Of a DNA stretch of 64,000 nt, positions 1 to 11,415 are shown one piece after another. Below the pieces are notes generated by a model, which had not been told where the DNA came from, did not search any database, and worked only from the letters and a program-made list of their open reading frames with translations. This stretch comes from Echinostoma caproni. Lineage: Eukaryota > Platyhelminthes > Trematoda > Plagiorchiida > Echinostomatidae. The DNA lies in contig UZAN01039887.1 in NCBI GenBank assembly GCA_900618425.1, positions 6,168-70,167 of the forward strand. The letters run 5' to 3'. The translations under genes and the position numbers were made by a program. Position 1 is the stretch's first letter, and each line of letters begins with the position of its first letter.

Positions 1-430
1 ATTCTGCCGTTTCATTTTATGTACTCATTTATGTGTTCCTATGGAACAACGTATATAGGCCGCATGGTCAGGTGTTTGTCCGAACGAATCCGTGAACACT
101 ACCCCACATGGCTAAACACAGGAACGCCTAAGTCACTCACTAGTGCACTGGTTTCACATCTAATTGAAACAAATCACACCGAATGTGACCGAGGCATTCC
201 GTCCCCTGTATCGGGTTCGTGGTCGGTTATCAAGGTAGGTTCGATGTCGTATGATGGCCACAGCGGAAGCGGTAGGAATTCGTCTACACAACCCCAAAAA
301 CAATTTGTGCAGGCGCTTAAGCTCCCCTGGGCCACCCCCTCACACACCATATTCCGAGTGGTCCCAACGATCGGATGCCTAACAATTATGTGATCATTGA
401 GAGTTCCACATCCGGTCCCAAGATGAAATT
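1..430 (+). pseudogene. Penelope-like retroelement fragment, GIY-YIG C-terminal region, frameshifted
   Basis: Bases 19 to about 185 encode CSYGTTYIGRMVRCLSERI, then REHYPTWL and later ALVSHLIETNH. This fits the C-terminal GIY-YIG endonuclease region of Penelope-like elements (YIGR followed by a basic helix and an EH..WL segment). Near base 190 the coding continues in another frame, reading EAFRPLYRVRGRLSR, then a stop, then MMATAEAVGIRL. This lines up with EAFPIIYQVSRSPSENVSMH and ISEAIRIKHL in the fragment near 35.8 kb. The copy therefore carries a frameshift and a stop and is dead. The reverse transcriptase part would lie to the left of the window. The AT-rich sequence to about 550 may be its 3' untranslated tail. 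The family call rests on motif recognition only. Confidence 0.6.
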
Positions 431-1699
431 GGTCCCAGATAACCCATGAAGTTAGTTTCCCTTTCCCAAAACAATTGTTTGCATTTTTATGGTTGAATAC
501 TGATTTATATATAAATACCGTAATATTGTGATGTATTGTGATGTATTTAGCATGACTACGAATCATTGAAAACGAGCTTGTTCATCACTCCCTTTTCTAC
601 TTGAAATGTGCTCTGTGGGATTATTTAGACAATTAAAATTCGATAACTTAAACGAGTGAGTGAACAGATGATCACTACCAAACAAAAATTGATTTATTGG
701 CACGGGAATATATGGTTTTGAGACGATCGTATGTCCTGTGTCTGAATAATATATCGTCCAATGGAACTTTATTGTTTCGTCTGAAATTCTTTACTTCCTT
801 TCTAACAAGAACACAGCTAAACAGTTGGCTTTCCTTACGAGAGGTGAGAAGCTAATAACGGGATTAGCGGGAATCCGCAACGTGACGTAAAGTACTTGAA
901 TGCTGCCTTCTGAAGATCAGTCAAGTACTACACCTATTTGTCCCCTTTCTTTTCTTTCTTGATTCAATGCGCGCTAGAAGCAAAAATAGTCTGATATGAT
1001 CAGACTCCATGCCCACCAGCCGACGAGCATTGACGGTGAGAATTGGACTATGTTATGCATGGTTCATGTGAACTGAACCGTCGGAATTGGTCTGATAGTC
1101 AGGTCGGTGCATATTATTCATGATTATTGTTTTTGAGCAAACGGTATCTGACTACACCCCTAGAATGCGCTGTACACTGTCGCTTTTTGTCAGATCAAAT
1201 TCTGACAAGTCGTGCTTACTGATTTCAGCTAAACCGCTTGTTTACGCATCACAAATCACTAGGAAACTATGAACGTATTGACGTTTTCTCATGAATGGTG
1301 ATAAATAACAGCTGTGGTGGTTATTTCAAGTTTTTCGTTTAGATATTAGAAGTCTCAAAAGGTGATAATGCGCGTTATTTGTTTTTTTTTCCATGGCATA
1401 GAATGGAGTAAAAGGATGCTATATTTTCCCGATCACACTTTCAGATTCCTTCCAATACGTATTCAGCAAACCCGGGATCAAAACCGGATGATAGTCTGTT
1501 ATCAATTTGCACTAACAACCGTGCGGTTAGATGCATTTGTAACAAAATACATTTAAACTATATGAAATCATTTCAACTGAGACACCAAATAAGAAAACAT
1601 TGATATTTCGGTGAACAGATTAATATAGGTACCTATAAGGATCACTGGATAGGTGTCTGCTAGTTGTTGGGACTCGTCTGAAATACGTGCAGCTTTGTA

Positions 1700-1765
1700 A
1701 CCTTGTTGGGGCTTGAACCCTGACTTTGGGAGCCGAAACCTTGCCCTGAGCCACCTGGCCAACGA
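1700..1765 (-). mobile_element. tRNA-like SINE head
   Basis: On the minus strand, box A-like GGTGGCTCAGGGCAA (1741-1755) is followed at normal spacing by box B-like GGTTCAAGCCC (1709-1719). A complete cloverleaf was not seen, so this is more likely a SINE head than a working tRNA gene. Confidence 0.5.
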
Positions 1766-4700
1766 TCAATGTGGAGAGCTCATTTTTACACAAATTATCC
1801 GTACTGCGTGCTACTAAGACCCATGTGTCTTTAGTTTTGTTTTATCTGTGGGCTATTTCGCGTATGTTTGCACAATCTATAGGTTAGAAAAATGAACCAT
1901 TATTTTGGATCCTATTCGGAGAATGTGAAACAAAAGAACTGATACCACGCAGTGGAGTGGTCCCACTATTTTGGTGAACTACGCAAATTAGTGCTTTTGT
2001 TCGGAACAACTTCATCGTACAAAACCTACGCAGTCATTCACCGAGGTTTTTGATGGAGTTTGCTAAAATTCCATGCTCACAGCAATTATGTGAAGAACTT
2101 TTTATTCATAAATCAGTTCTAGTCAAGAAAGTACTTTATCTATCCATATTGGCACTAGCTTTCAGTCGATGATTGTGATGGTTTGTTGTAAGGAGTATGC
2201 AACACAAAAGGAAATGCTCAAGGGTGATTCACTGGATAAATAGTTGTAGTGATTTATCAAGAGTTGGTTTCTTACGGTTCTTTCTAAGAGTGCTTTTCGA
2301 ACAAAAGCACTATGAGATGGAGTTAAATCATCTTATGCGTTTTGGAACCTGCATAGATTAGCTTGAACTTATGAACTAGTCTGGTGCGGTATAACCCCGA
2401 ATAACCGTAAGCACTGTTTTTGTGCTTGTTAAGGAAGTCTCCTTTTTGTAAAATACAATATTCAATCTGGAGGACAATGGTTCTTTCTGCTAGGTAGTTC
2501 AAAATGGATAAGTGAGCTGATGAACAGTTTTCCAACGAGCATAATCAAAATCCACTAGTCAGGTTTCAATGATTTGTCACTGTCATAGCGGCTAATTACC
2601 ATTCGTAATAAAAAGCAACTCACGTCACTATAGAGCCGTTCCAAAATCACCACTTCGGAATTGCAATAGGCTGCTTCTGGTTTAGAAAGTTTGCCTGAAA
2701 TTAAACTTTGAACGAGCGAGGAGGGTAAAAAAGAAAAACGAATAAGTGTCTCATGACTTAGTTCATTTTAAAATGAACTGATACTGGCCTTAAACGGCTC
2801 AGATGGTGCAGACTTACCGATTGGTTGAAAGGTTTAGGTAACATCTAAAAGAGACCAGCATTGACGATTACGTTAAACTGTTTAACCTAAATCATATTCG
2901 TCAATGAATAAGGAGAAAATAAATGCGAACGACTGGGTTGGAGAACAACAGAGAAGAATCTGTCGTTAATTTCGCAAGTAATCTCCTCTTGAGTAATACC
3001 TTTGTGAATTTTTCACTCTTAGCCAATCTAACTTCTCTAATGATGGTGATGAATAAAGCTATGGAAGCGATTTACGGAACGATGCAAAAAGACGAAGAAA
3101 TGGTTGATAAATTGCGATAAAGTAAACACTTTCTTGATGCCAAATATTTTAACCATATGTACACGTTTACTGTTCGGATAATGATTGTCCGATTATAAAA
3201 GATGAAATAATCAATTGCCCAGTATAGGGTAAGATTCAAGAGTATTTTAACTAGTTTTTCAAGTTTGGTAATCATTCGAGACAACGGTTTCCTTATATCA
3301 TCTGAACCACACAAATCGATGATTTTGGAGTAATTTTCAAGTCCTGAGACACTGTCCTCACGTAGGAGATGATGAGGTACAGAGGCTCTGAGCTTCACTA
3401 CGTTCCTCGACCTGTTTTGTGGATGAATATTGTTTATTTGGAATAATTCATTTATAAATTCTTTGCCTTTTGGTATTTCCTTTCCTACAATTAATTCTCT
3501 TGTCTTTGAATGCCCTGGGGTATGCTAGAAACATAAAGGATTTTTTCTTGACCTTTTCGTGATATCGGTTCGAGTGAATTCATCTGGCTTTTTGCAGCAT
3601 TTCATGATTCTGTTTCTCAATGATTGCCACTCACAAATCAGTACGCAATCCTCATGCTAGTTCATTGAGTAATATCATTTCTTATTTCTCTTGATTCGAA
3701 ATGCTGTCTTACACGAAGCAAAACAACATTTGTGCTCACTGGTTCTCATTTCATCTGACTACCCCCAGGGTTGAAGACGAAGCGCCTTTTTACCATCCGT
3801 AAATGAATTACTAATGAATCACTAATTTTAGTCAAATCTGGCAATGGCTTTTTCAATACTGTTCACGGTAACTTTCGGATTCTTCCGTGAAGCAACTTCT
3901 TTTGATTCTGCCTGGAGATTTCAACACATTTCTGGAGGGAAGAACTCTTCATCATTAATCATAATTGGCCGGTTGAACAATGCGAAACAACCATGAACTG
4001 GCTTTTATACTGGTTCCAAATCCCGTGAATGCCCAATTCAGTTACATTTAATGACATTCGATCACGATGCTCGAAAAACGACCTTGATTTAAGGTCAACG
4101 GGTCGATCGATGAGCGATGTTTCGTCCTTGCCAAAGAACAATAGCTCCGAACGTCTTGCTGTATTTTTGCTTGTCTTTTATGTTAATCAGTACAGTTTGT
4201 TAGTTTACTGGATCGATTTTGACATTACCTTTTTGCAATTTCACTTTTGTTGAATGTCCACTTGTCACGTGTTTTCCATTTTCCACGCGTAATTTTATTT
4301 CACGGGTCATAATAACGTGGAAGTCAAACTGTGTTAACATGATGTGTCAAAGCAGTAACGTAGTACTCGCTTGCTGTTCTAGCACAAGCACGATATCAAC
4401 ACACGAACTGTATATCAGCGCCATGAACAGATCAATGTGAGAATCAACAACTGTCGACCGAGAAGCTCGGAAGCACCGTTGAAGTTTCCTTCGTTCTGTA
4501 TACTACTATGTTCATCATAAAATCGAATTCGGTCATCCATTGTTCCCTTCTAAAAAAGATAATCGTTCTTTTTCTATATGAATCGCCCATCCAGTTTACC
4601 CACCTATTACAGTCACACTTTGGTGCGTCAATTTGGTTTTACCCACCCACTTGGTCCAGTAATGAAGGGAGGGAATAACTAAAAGATTTCAAAAATTGAA

Positions 4701-6443
4701 AGCGTTACTATGATAAAGATGAACTAAGCAGATAAACTAGATGTGATTAGGTTATTCACCACCCACTGAGGCGTGAAATAGAATTGAGAAAAATGAAATT
4801 ATTGAAATTTGACTAATAGTAGCACTACACTGATGAATAGCCTTCGAAAAATCAATCGGCCGCACAGAATTTTTCAAAATGTAAGTTAATAACTAATACG
4901 AGACTGATAACAATGAATGATAGAGACCCAAATATATATATTTATATGTATATATGTTTACCACCGGCTTGAAGACAAGCATGGTGCCAGCGCAACAACA
5001 ATAATAACAATAACAATAAACCAGGATAGGTGGATTGGGATACAGAACATAGTGAAAAGGGGAACATTCGATTTCTGGAATATTCTGGTGGAGGTTAATT
5101 TTATCATCTCAAATTTTCGGGTTGTACTCTTATGTGAGTGCTTCCAGGCAGCGACTAGATGGCTACAGCCCACCCCATTCCCGAAAGCTATTTGGACATT
5201 TGTATTTTGAATAAAGCGAAGTAATGAGATTATTTATTACTCATTGAATGATTAACAGCCTAAACGACTACTGAAGTTTNCTGAAGTTTGTGGTGTCACC
5301 TTAAACTTCCTCGTTGGATGACGTTTGCTTGATGTTTATAGTCATTTTATTTGAATTACATAGCGATAAATTTTCAAATATGAAGTCACAGTCATAGACG
5401 AACGAGGATCAGGATAGTTTCAAAAGGCACATTGATATAGAATCTTCGGTATTTCTCTCAGTGGTATAAATTAGTAACCACTCTCTGTTCTGCCACACTT
5501 TCTGTTCGATCACGTGACAGAATTGACGAAATTCGGCGCTAATCCCCAATCTTATCCGATTCTTCCAGAGAATCACCTGTTATTTACCTACTTAATCCGT
5601 CTTGAAATTAATTAAGCTATTTACTTTTAGAGCTCATTATTGTTATCCGTTTGATCGGGTACTAAAACAGCATACATTTTTGTTGTAAATAATTCAAGCC
5701 ACTGTACGTAATAATTCACGGTTGGTTGCTTGACCCTTGGCAAGGACAACGAGTCGATTATTTAAGTATCAACTACGTCAGTCATATTTCCTCTCTGTGA
5801 CCCACAAACCACTCGTTTATCACACTCGTTTATCAATTTATGGTACGCAAAATGTTAGATTAGTTTTGACCACCATGTTGCAATATAGATCATATTTCTC
5901 GAGTGATTTTTGCACATACTGGGGTACGGCCAAAAAAGACTTTTGAGGTATCTAATGCCCCATTTTTATATAGGCTCTGTGTTATTTCTTTTCTAGGTAA
6001 TATATGTTATTTTGCTTAATACTATAGGTAGGGACGATGTGCCTATGAAGACGCAAAACGATATCCCATGTTGGAATTTAATATGAAACCGAAGCTAGTA
6101 ATTGAGACGGACAAACTAATTTTTCATCCCATTTACACATAAAATACTCTGAAGGCTGAGCAACAAATGAATACAATAATGGCTGGTTGATTACAGCAGT
6201 TTTATCATTGAGTTTTAGTATCAGTTGCTCACAGCTGATGAAGGATTACATATATGTGACATAGACAAAACAGCCGTAAGTCACATTCCTCCATCCGTCC
6301 CTTTACATCCGAGAGGAAGTATACAAAGCGCAATATTCATCATCATGATGCTATTCAATACAGAGGTCAATCAAACAAACAAATTTATCATAAATTATGT
6401 ATTTACTGAGTACAGGTACACGTGATAGTATTTTATTCACATT

Positions 6444-6640
6444 AACCCATTCGATTGATTACAGGCATCAGCCACTGGTGATGGTATTGTGTGAGGGTTT
6501 TAATCCTTTAGATATAGATAAATTTCTATCAATTATATGCAGCAGAAATCTCTGTGATGTCAAACAAAGAGCACTGGAAAACTGTCTCGTTCCTCACGGG
6601 ACGTCCCGGTTGGGATTAAAATCGTGAATCTGTGGGCTGG
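6444..6640 (-). mobile_element. Strongly decayed SINE copy
   Basis: It shares the order of landmarks with the SINE at 29075: CCCATTCGATTG, then GTGAGGGTTTTAATCC, then CAAAGAGCACTGG, then a box-B-like tail. Many changes separate the copies. The match was made by eye and could be shorter than stated. Confidence 0.45.
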
Positions 6641-8476
6641 GCTGGGGAACTCTCACCTCTGTGCGGCACAATCGACGGTTAATGCCTTGATTTCTGTCGC
6701 ACGTAAATGTATTTAACTGATGGGGATTCACCGATACCGCAAGAAGTAAAACTGTCACAATATCATCATCAGTGTCTGGTGCCTGTGATGAGTAGAATGG
6801 GCTAATCCATACATCATATTTTTAACGCGGCAGTTTGCTCAATAAATTAAACGTTGAAGATTTAACCCAGGAGTAAGAAGTGAGACTCCCCAACCCCATG
6901 GGTTTGCGATTTCAGTACAGCTGGGGACGCGAAATTTCGCACTGCAGACAATAAGTAACTAGAGTGTGGGAGTTGCCTGTTACTATAGTTCAATCAGAGT
7001 GAGCTATGAATACCAGCGGTTTACCCTATCCTCTTGATCATAATATTACTTATGTTTTGGTTATCCTTTGACTGACTACTTCTGAATGTACAGGCCATTC
7101 ACAAGTAATGAATTGCAACCAGTCAGGCAATACTTGGAGGGGGAGGAGACCAAAGTTCAGACAAGAAGATAGTGCAGTATTGGAATCGCAGACAAATGTT
7201 TATGCACTTTTTGCTGTCGTACAATTGTCATCCCCACATAACGATAGTTCAACTACCGCCAAAAATCAAGCAACACACTATCTTAATGTGAAATCATTTC
7301 AGTCTGTTGTCCGTTAAATTGAAGGGCCGTGTTTTACCCTTGAACTGGTGTTAACTTCATTTTCGTTCTCAGAATCTTTGACCGCGCATTTTCGTGTCAC
7401 CGTGTGTTTGCCATCATCTTATTTCTCACAAACGGATGATAAATTTGTATAGAAAATATGCAAAAATCACCAGAGGCTATCCAACAATGTTCTTGATTTA
7501 ATTGTTCACATCTCAAACGTGGTTTGTTCACTCCGGAGTGTCCCTGAACGTCTCTTAAGTCAAATGAACTATAACTAACGTTATTCAAAGTGAAAGATAA
7601 AATGTTAGCGGGCATTCAAGGTTCTACACGGTTATGAATAAAGTGGCACGAATCGTTGTCCTACTTTCCTTAATTTTTTTTCTTTAATGTTCGAGCTACC
7701 ATTTATTTTACGATTTTACGATCAAGGCACTTTACAGTCATTCACACTAAATCATCTTAACCCGTTTGATGTTTATTCATGACCAGTAGCAGACATAAAA
7801 ACATACCAACTGGGGTGTTTATTGACTGCTGCACATAAAGTGGGGTATTAAACCCAGCTGTGCTCAACTGATTGTTTGAAGATAATGGTATTTTGCAGAG
7901 AAAAACCAAAGACGGTATTCCGTATCCAGTGTGTCGTGCAGCAAATCGACGACAAACCGGAAGGTGGATGAGATGAGGGTTGCTCAGGAATGGGTTTTAT
8001 TCGACCACAAATCCTATTGAACCGTCAAAAACAATTCCAAATGTTTCTGCTTCATCGGCATGCTCCTACTTGTTGATTCTTGAAATGTATTGTCTGGAAT
8101 AGTTTGATGTAAACGTCACTTTTATTTAAAGAATTGTGTGATATGTGTTGCGAACATCCTATTCTGATTTCATTATTCTACTGCATTTGTCCCCGGGGAA
8201 TTCTTTACCCGTTCGTTCGTTCTGCACTTTCTCAGTTTGGGTGATTGCAATTTGTAAGCTATCACTTGAGTTCAGATTGATAAATCTGTTTATGTTTGAC
8301 GATGCTAATGGTAATGCGAATAATGTGCAGGAATATGCTGCACGAACTGGTTTAGAAGTCAGCGGTTGTAATTTTTCACTGTAGCCGTTATGCAAGTCCG
8401 AGAGAGAGTAATCCATTTTAGTCCATCTTTCCATTTTATACTGACCAAAATCTGTAATGTTCAATTACGTTTTTAG

Positions 8477-8821
8477 GCAATTTCTGTTCCCCATACTGTC
8501 ACCGTCGAGAAACATGAATCTCCCGTACCACCTGCCCGACGCAAGCGTTCCAAAGAACCGGTGCAGTCCTCATCCTCATCCTCGCCCATGAAAACGCGCA
8601 CTCAACTGCATGCGCCTAAAAACTTAAATTTGAACGTATCCGCTACTGCTGGCCCAGCATCGCATTCCGGCGCCAGTCCCATGGAGCATGCAGAAAGTCC
8701 GAAGTTGGCAAAAGAATTGCACCCAACTCCATCCAAATTCACGGACAGCTCTCCGAAAATTCCATGTGAAACCCGACCCCGGACTGCTGACAAAACCCGC
8801 TCCAAAAAATCAACTTCTCGT
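8477..8821 (+). CDS. tub: Tubby-family gene, exon A (basic Ser-rich N-terminal region)
   Basis: This is an internal coding exon of 115 codons, placed in the tubby gene by strand, position and reading phase. It is bounded by a TTTTTAG acceptor and a GTACGTATG donor. A second GT four bases further on would break the frame, so the first donor was chosen. The peptide is low in complexity and looks disordered: proline-flanked basic PPARRKRSKEP near residues 18-28, a run of six serines at 31-36, then many K, P, S and T. The basic cluster could be a nuclear localisation signal, which fits the known nuclear and membrane behaviour of tubby proteins, but this is inference. A TAG lies in frame just before the exon, so translation enters by splicing from an upstream exon, or begins at the in-frame ATG at 8588. 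Membership is less certain than for the domain exons because this region is poorly conserved in the family. Confidence 0.7.
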
Positions 8822-10230
8822 GTACGTATGTGGACATTTACATAATCCCTTATTGAGTTGTCTTATTTTGAAGAATTTCAGTCACATAAAAATCATCAAC
8901 TTTTGTTTTCCCAAACCGCAGAGTTTAGCATACCTAATTTTGTCTATCCATCCATCCTACGACTCGTTCGTGTGGGGATACATGTACTTACTAAATTAAT
9001 ATCTTTCATCATGCATGTATACATATAAGCATGCAAACTAAAATCTCACTAGCTGGTGTTCCATTTCAAATTTCATTTCTCTATCGTTTATCATAAACGT
9101 TTCGTCTTCCGATTATGATTAGCTTCAGGTACTCTAATTTACATCTCTGATAGCACACAACAAGTTTCGCAGTTTAGGCGCTTGTCAGGTATGCGTATGC
9201 GATAATTGTGCGTCAAGTCATCCATATGCTAGTACCCAGGGCAGGTATTATCTTCTCTGATATCCAATTTGTAGCGTTGTTTTTTTCTTTAAACAAGCGC
9301 TTCTAAATTTGTTCATTTATGATTCATTACTCTGATTTTTTTCTTTAGATGAATTAAATGCTGCTAACCATTACAAACAAAACATTTATAGAATGTTTTA
9401 AAATAAACAGTATTTGAATGAACTGAAGAAAACCAAATGGGAATTCGAGTTTATAGAATTAGTTCTGAAAATCGGTAAATGTGTACGCTTTTCCACTGCC
9501 ATTTTTCACGCTATACTTGTTAACTTTGGCGATAAATCCATTTCTTGGTCCTGATTAAATTACCGAATCATGGACAATTTTAAGGCCGACTTTATACGAT
9601 TACTCCGTGACAGCCCCGACATGAACATGGTAATGATCTGTGTATTGAGCGCAAAAAAGGAGAAATTATGCTCACATTCAGTCCGATGCTTGGATTTCTA
9701 ACTCAATTGATGAACTCAAATGCCAAAAGGATCATTAATCCAGTAAACAACTGTGGAAGACAGGGGACTAATCAGAACACCTGTGACTCATTTAATGCGC
9801 GTTATTTTACCTTTTCGTTTTCCATTTAAAGCACTTTGCATATAACTCTAGAGATTAGGTGTAGCATCTTTCGGTTGATTTCAACGGTGTAACATTTTGA
9901 ATACCTACCGTTCCTGACCCGTTATATCAGTGCATAATTTTCCCAAGGATGCATGATAATTACATGAAATATGAGTTTGCATCATCGTGTGTATTTTGAC
10001 TTTCCTGAGATGAAATGATTCGTTGAACGCGAAATGGTTAGCGAGTTTCAAGTGAATCTGTTTATTTTACTTTGCTATAATGTTTTATTAAATGAAATTT
10101 AATCCTGCTGGTATTGCGTTGACGATGCATAATCATTGGCAATCGATCGTACATGCTTTGCTCTTTGTGACCGTGTGCTGTTGTCAATATATTTGAATTG
10201 TTTTAACTATTGCTTTCTGAATTATTCTAG
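8822..10230 (+). other. tub: Tubby intron between exons A and B
   Basis: A GT-AG intron of 1409 bases, AT-rich, with no coding signal, no tRNA-like boxes and no clear repeat seen by eye. It interrupts the coding sequence between two codons. Confidence 0.7.
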
Positions 10231-10719
10231 AAAATTCCTCAAACAAAATCCTCATCTAAAGCCCTGAAAGAACCCGTCAATCGGTCACGTGATCGAACGA
10301 AATCTCAAAACTCCTCTCAGCATTCACCGCACGTGACAAAAAAGACAACGAGACTAAAAAGAGCTCACGAACACACTCTGTATGAGATGTGGGAACTAAC
10401 AAACGAACTGAAACTGCCCCCTACTAAACGAGCTCAGCGATCTAAAGTGTGCTTAGTTGCGTGTAGACACCGTGCTCGTAGTGATACGGAAAGTGGACAG
10501 GGAAAAATTGCACCTCTTGTCCAATCCCCCATCTCTATTCAACGACTCCCTAGACTGCCAGCTGATCGACTAACCACGCCAACAGAATCCACCAAATCAA
10601 CGGTACTGCGGATGAACGAAACAATCGAATCCAATCGTGCAACACTGAGCCACTCGAAACCGACAATTTTAAACCCAGCTACAAGACGATTTTACAGATT
10701 GATGAGGGAATTTCGTCTC
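10231..10719 (+). CDS. tub: Tubby-family gene, exon B (basic linker before tubby domain)
   Basis: This 163-codon exon follows a TATTCTAG acceptor and ends at GTACGTATCC. Both borders are phase 0 and match exon A upstream and exon C downstream, which begins only 144 bases later. The open frame runs on into the intron to a stop at 10827, but the strong donor and the phase match favour ending at 10719. The protein is rich in K, R, S and T. It has two possible helical stretches, one around HTLYEMWELTNELKL (about residues 46-60 of the exon) and one at the end, around RRFYRLMREFRL. I recognise no domain. In vertebrate TUB/TULP proteins the matching stretch is a variable, disordered linker, so this looks like a lineage-specific version of it. 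It could be alternatively spliced without losing frame. Confidence 0.75.
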
Positions 10720-10863
10720 GTACGTATCCCAGAACAAGTTGGTGTTTGCCAAGTTCAATTAGATATGACCCTTCGTTATTTGTTAATCAGTACTGTTCAG
10801 GGAAATGTTTCGCCTCGCGATTCGTGAGACTTTATTTGAATTTGGATTATTTTTCTCATTTAG

Positions 10864-10968
10864 ATGGACAACTCCTCAGAACCGGTTAGTCCGACCGGTA
10901 ACGGCTTGCCCCCATTGCCTGATATCACGGAAAATCTGGAAGAGTTTGTTCTGCGACCGGCTCCCCAG
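10864..10968 (+). CDS. tub: Tubby-family gene, exon C (start of tubby domain)
   Basis: This 35-codon exon follows a CTCATTTAG acceptor and ends ...GCTCCCCAG before GTAGGC; both borders are phase 0. It ends with LEEFVLRPAPQ, which closely matches the LEEFALRPAPQ motif that opens the C-terminal tubby domain in animal TUB and TULP3. The part before it (SSEPVSPTGNGLPPLPDI) is linker. The exon starts with ATG, which could be read as a start codon, but the splice acceptor directly before it and the phase match with exon B make it an internal methionine. A short isoform starting here would consist almost only of the tubby domain, as in minimal tubby-like proteins; no promoter evidence supports that. 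Confidence 0.9.
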
Positions 10969-11352
10969 GTAGGCGATGTAGACGTAAGGAAGTGTGTGTA
11001 TGTGGATTGGGGTGGGGTGGAAAGAGAAAACAGAACTTCATTACTGTTTTTGTCCCACGAACTTTCGGTATCAATAGTTTAGCTGCTTTCGATGGAAATC
11101 GGGTTCTGTTCAATACGACTGAGGTATACAGTGTGGAACAAATTTATGAGAACCCTTTATTTTTCCACGAATTTCGTCTTCTGTATACTGTATCACAAAT
11201 GTGTGTTGTCAGAACGACTGAATACTCGCAACCAAGCAGCATAATAAATTTTAAAAGGAAACTATACAGTCTGTTCTAATTTGGACAGAAAATGCAAAAA
11301 AAGGATTTTTCAAGTTAAAGAGTCAAAGAGTAAAACGTTTATCAGCCTCAGT

Positions 11353-11415
11353 AAAACTCAAACCTATGCATGGACGTTGTACAGTGCACGCCCTATCGAC
11401 TGAGCTATAAGGCCT
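11353..11415 (-). mobile_element. tRNA-like SINE head
   Basis: On the minus strand: TATAGCTCAGTCGATAGG (11392-11409, box A) and AGGTTTGAGTTTT (11352-11364, weak box B). Its head resembles the one at 26525-26615 (CTCAGTCGATAGRGC), so the two may be one family, distinct from the SINE at 29075. Confidence 0.55.

Larger units (their letters stand above)
431..8476. other. Non-coding stretch upstream of the visible tubby exons
   Basis: About 8 kb with no convincing gene. Open frames are short, lack recognisable motifs and occur on both strands. It holds tRNA-like pieces near 1700-1765 and a decayed SINE near 6444-6640. It could be an upstream tubby intron or the 5' flank. The short frames at 2923-3120 and 7108-7317 (+) were considered and not accepted as exons. 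Confidence 0.6.

Noticed and set aside
174..566. 130-codon minus-strand frame at the left end
   Set aside because: It overlaps the Penelope-like remnant on the + strand and has no motif of its own.
2923..3120. 65-codon + frame starting MRTTGLENNREES
   Set aside because: Protein-like start and end, but no known motif, no splice signals of note and a length expected by chance in 64 kb.
7108..7317. Basic frame with WRGRRPKFRQED as a possible upstream tubby exon
   Set aside because: An acceptor-like CAG is nearby, but there is no convincing donor before the stop and no match to the tubby N-terminal region.
10720..10827. Extension of exon B to the stop at 10827, giving a separate short protein
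   Set aside because: A strong donor at 10720 in the right phase and exon C only 144 bases away favour splicing.
10864..10866. ATG at the start of exon C as the gene's start codon
   Set aside because: It directly follows a splice acceptor and is in phase with exon B; an internal methionine is more likely, although a short isoform is not excluded.
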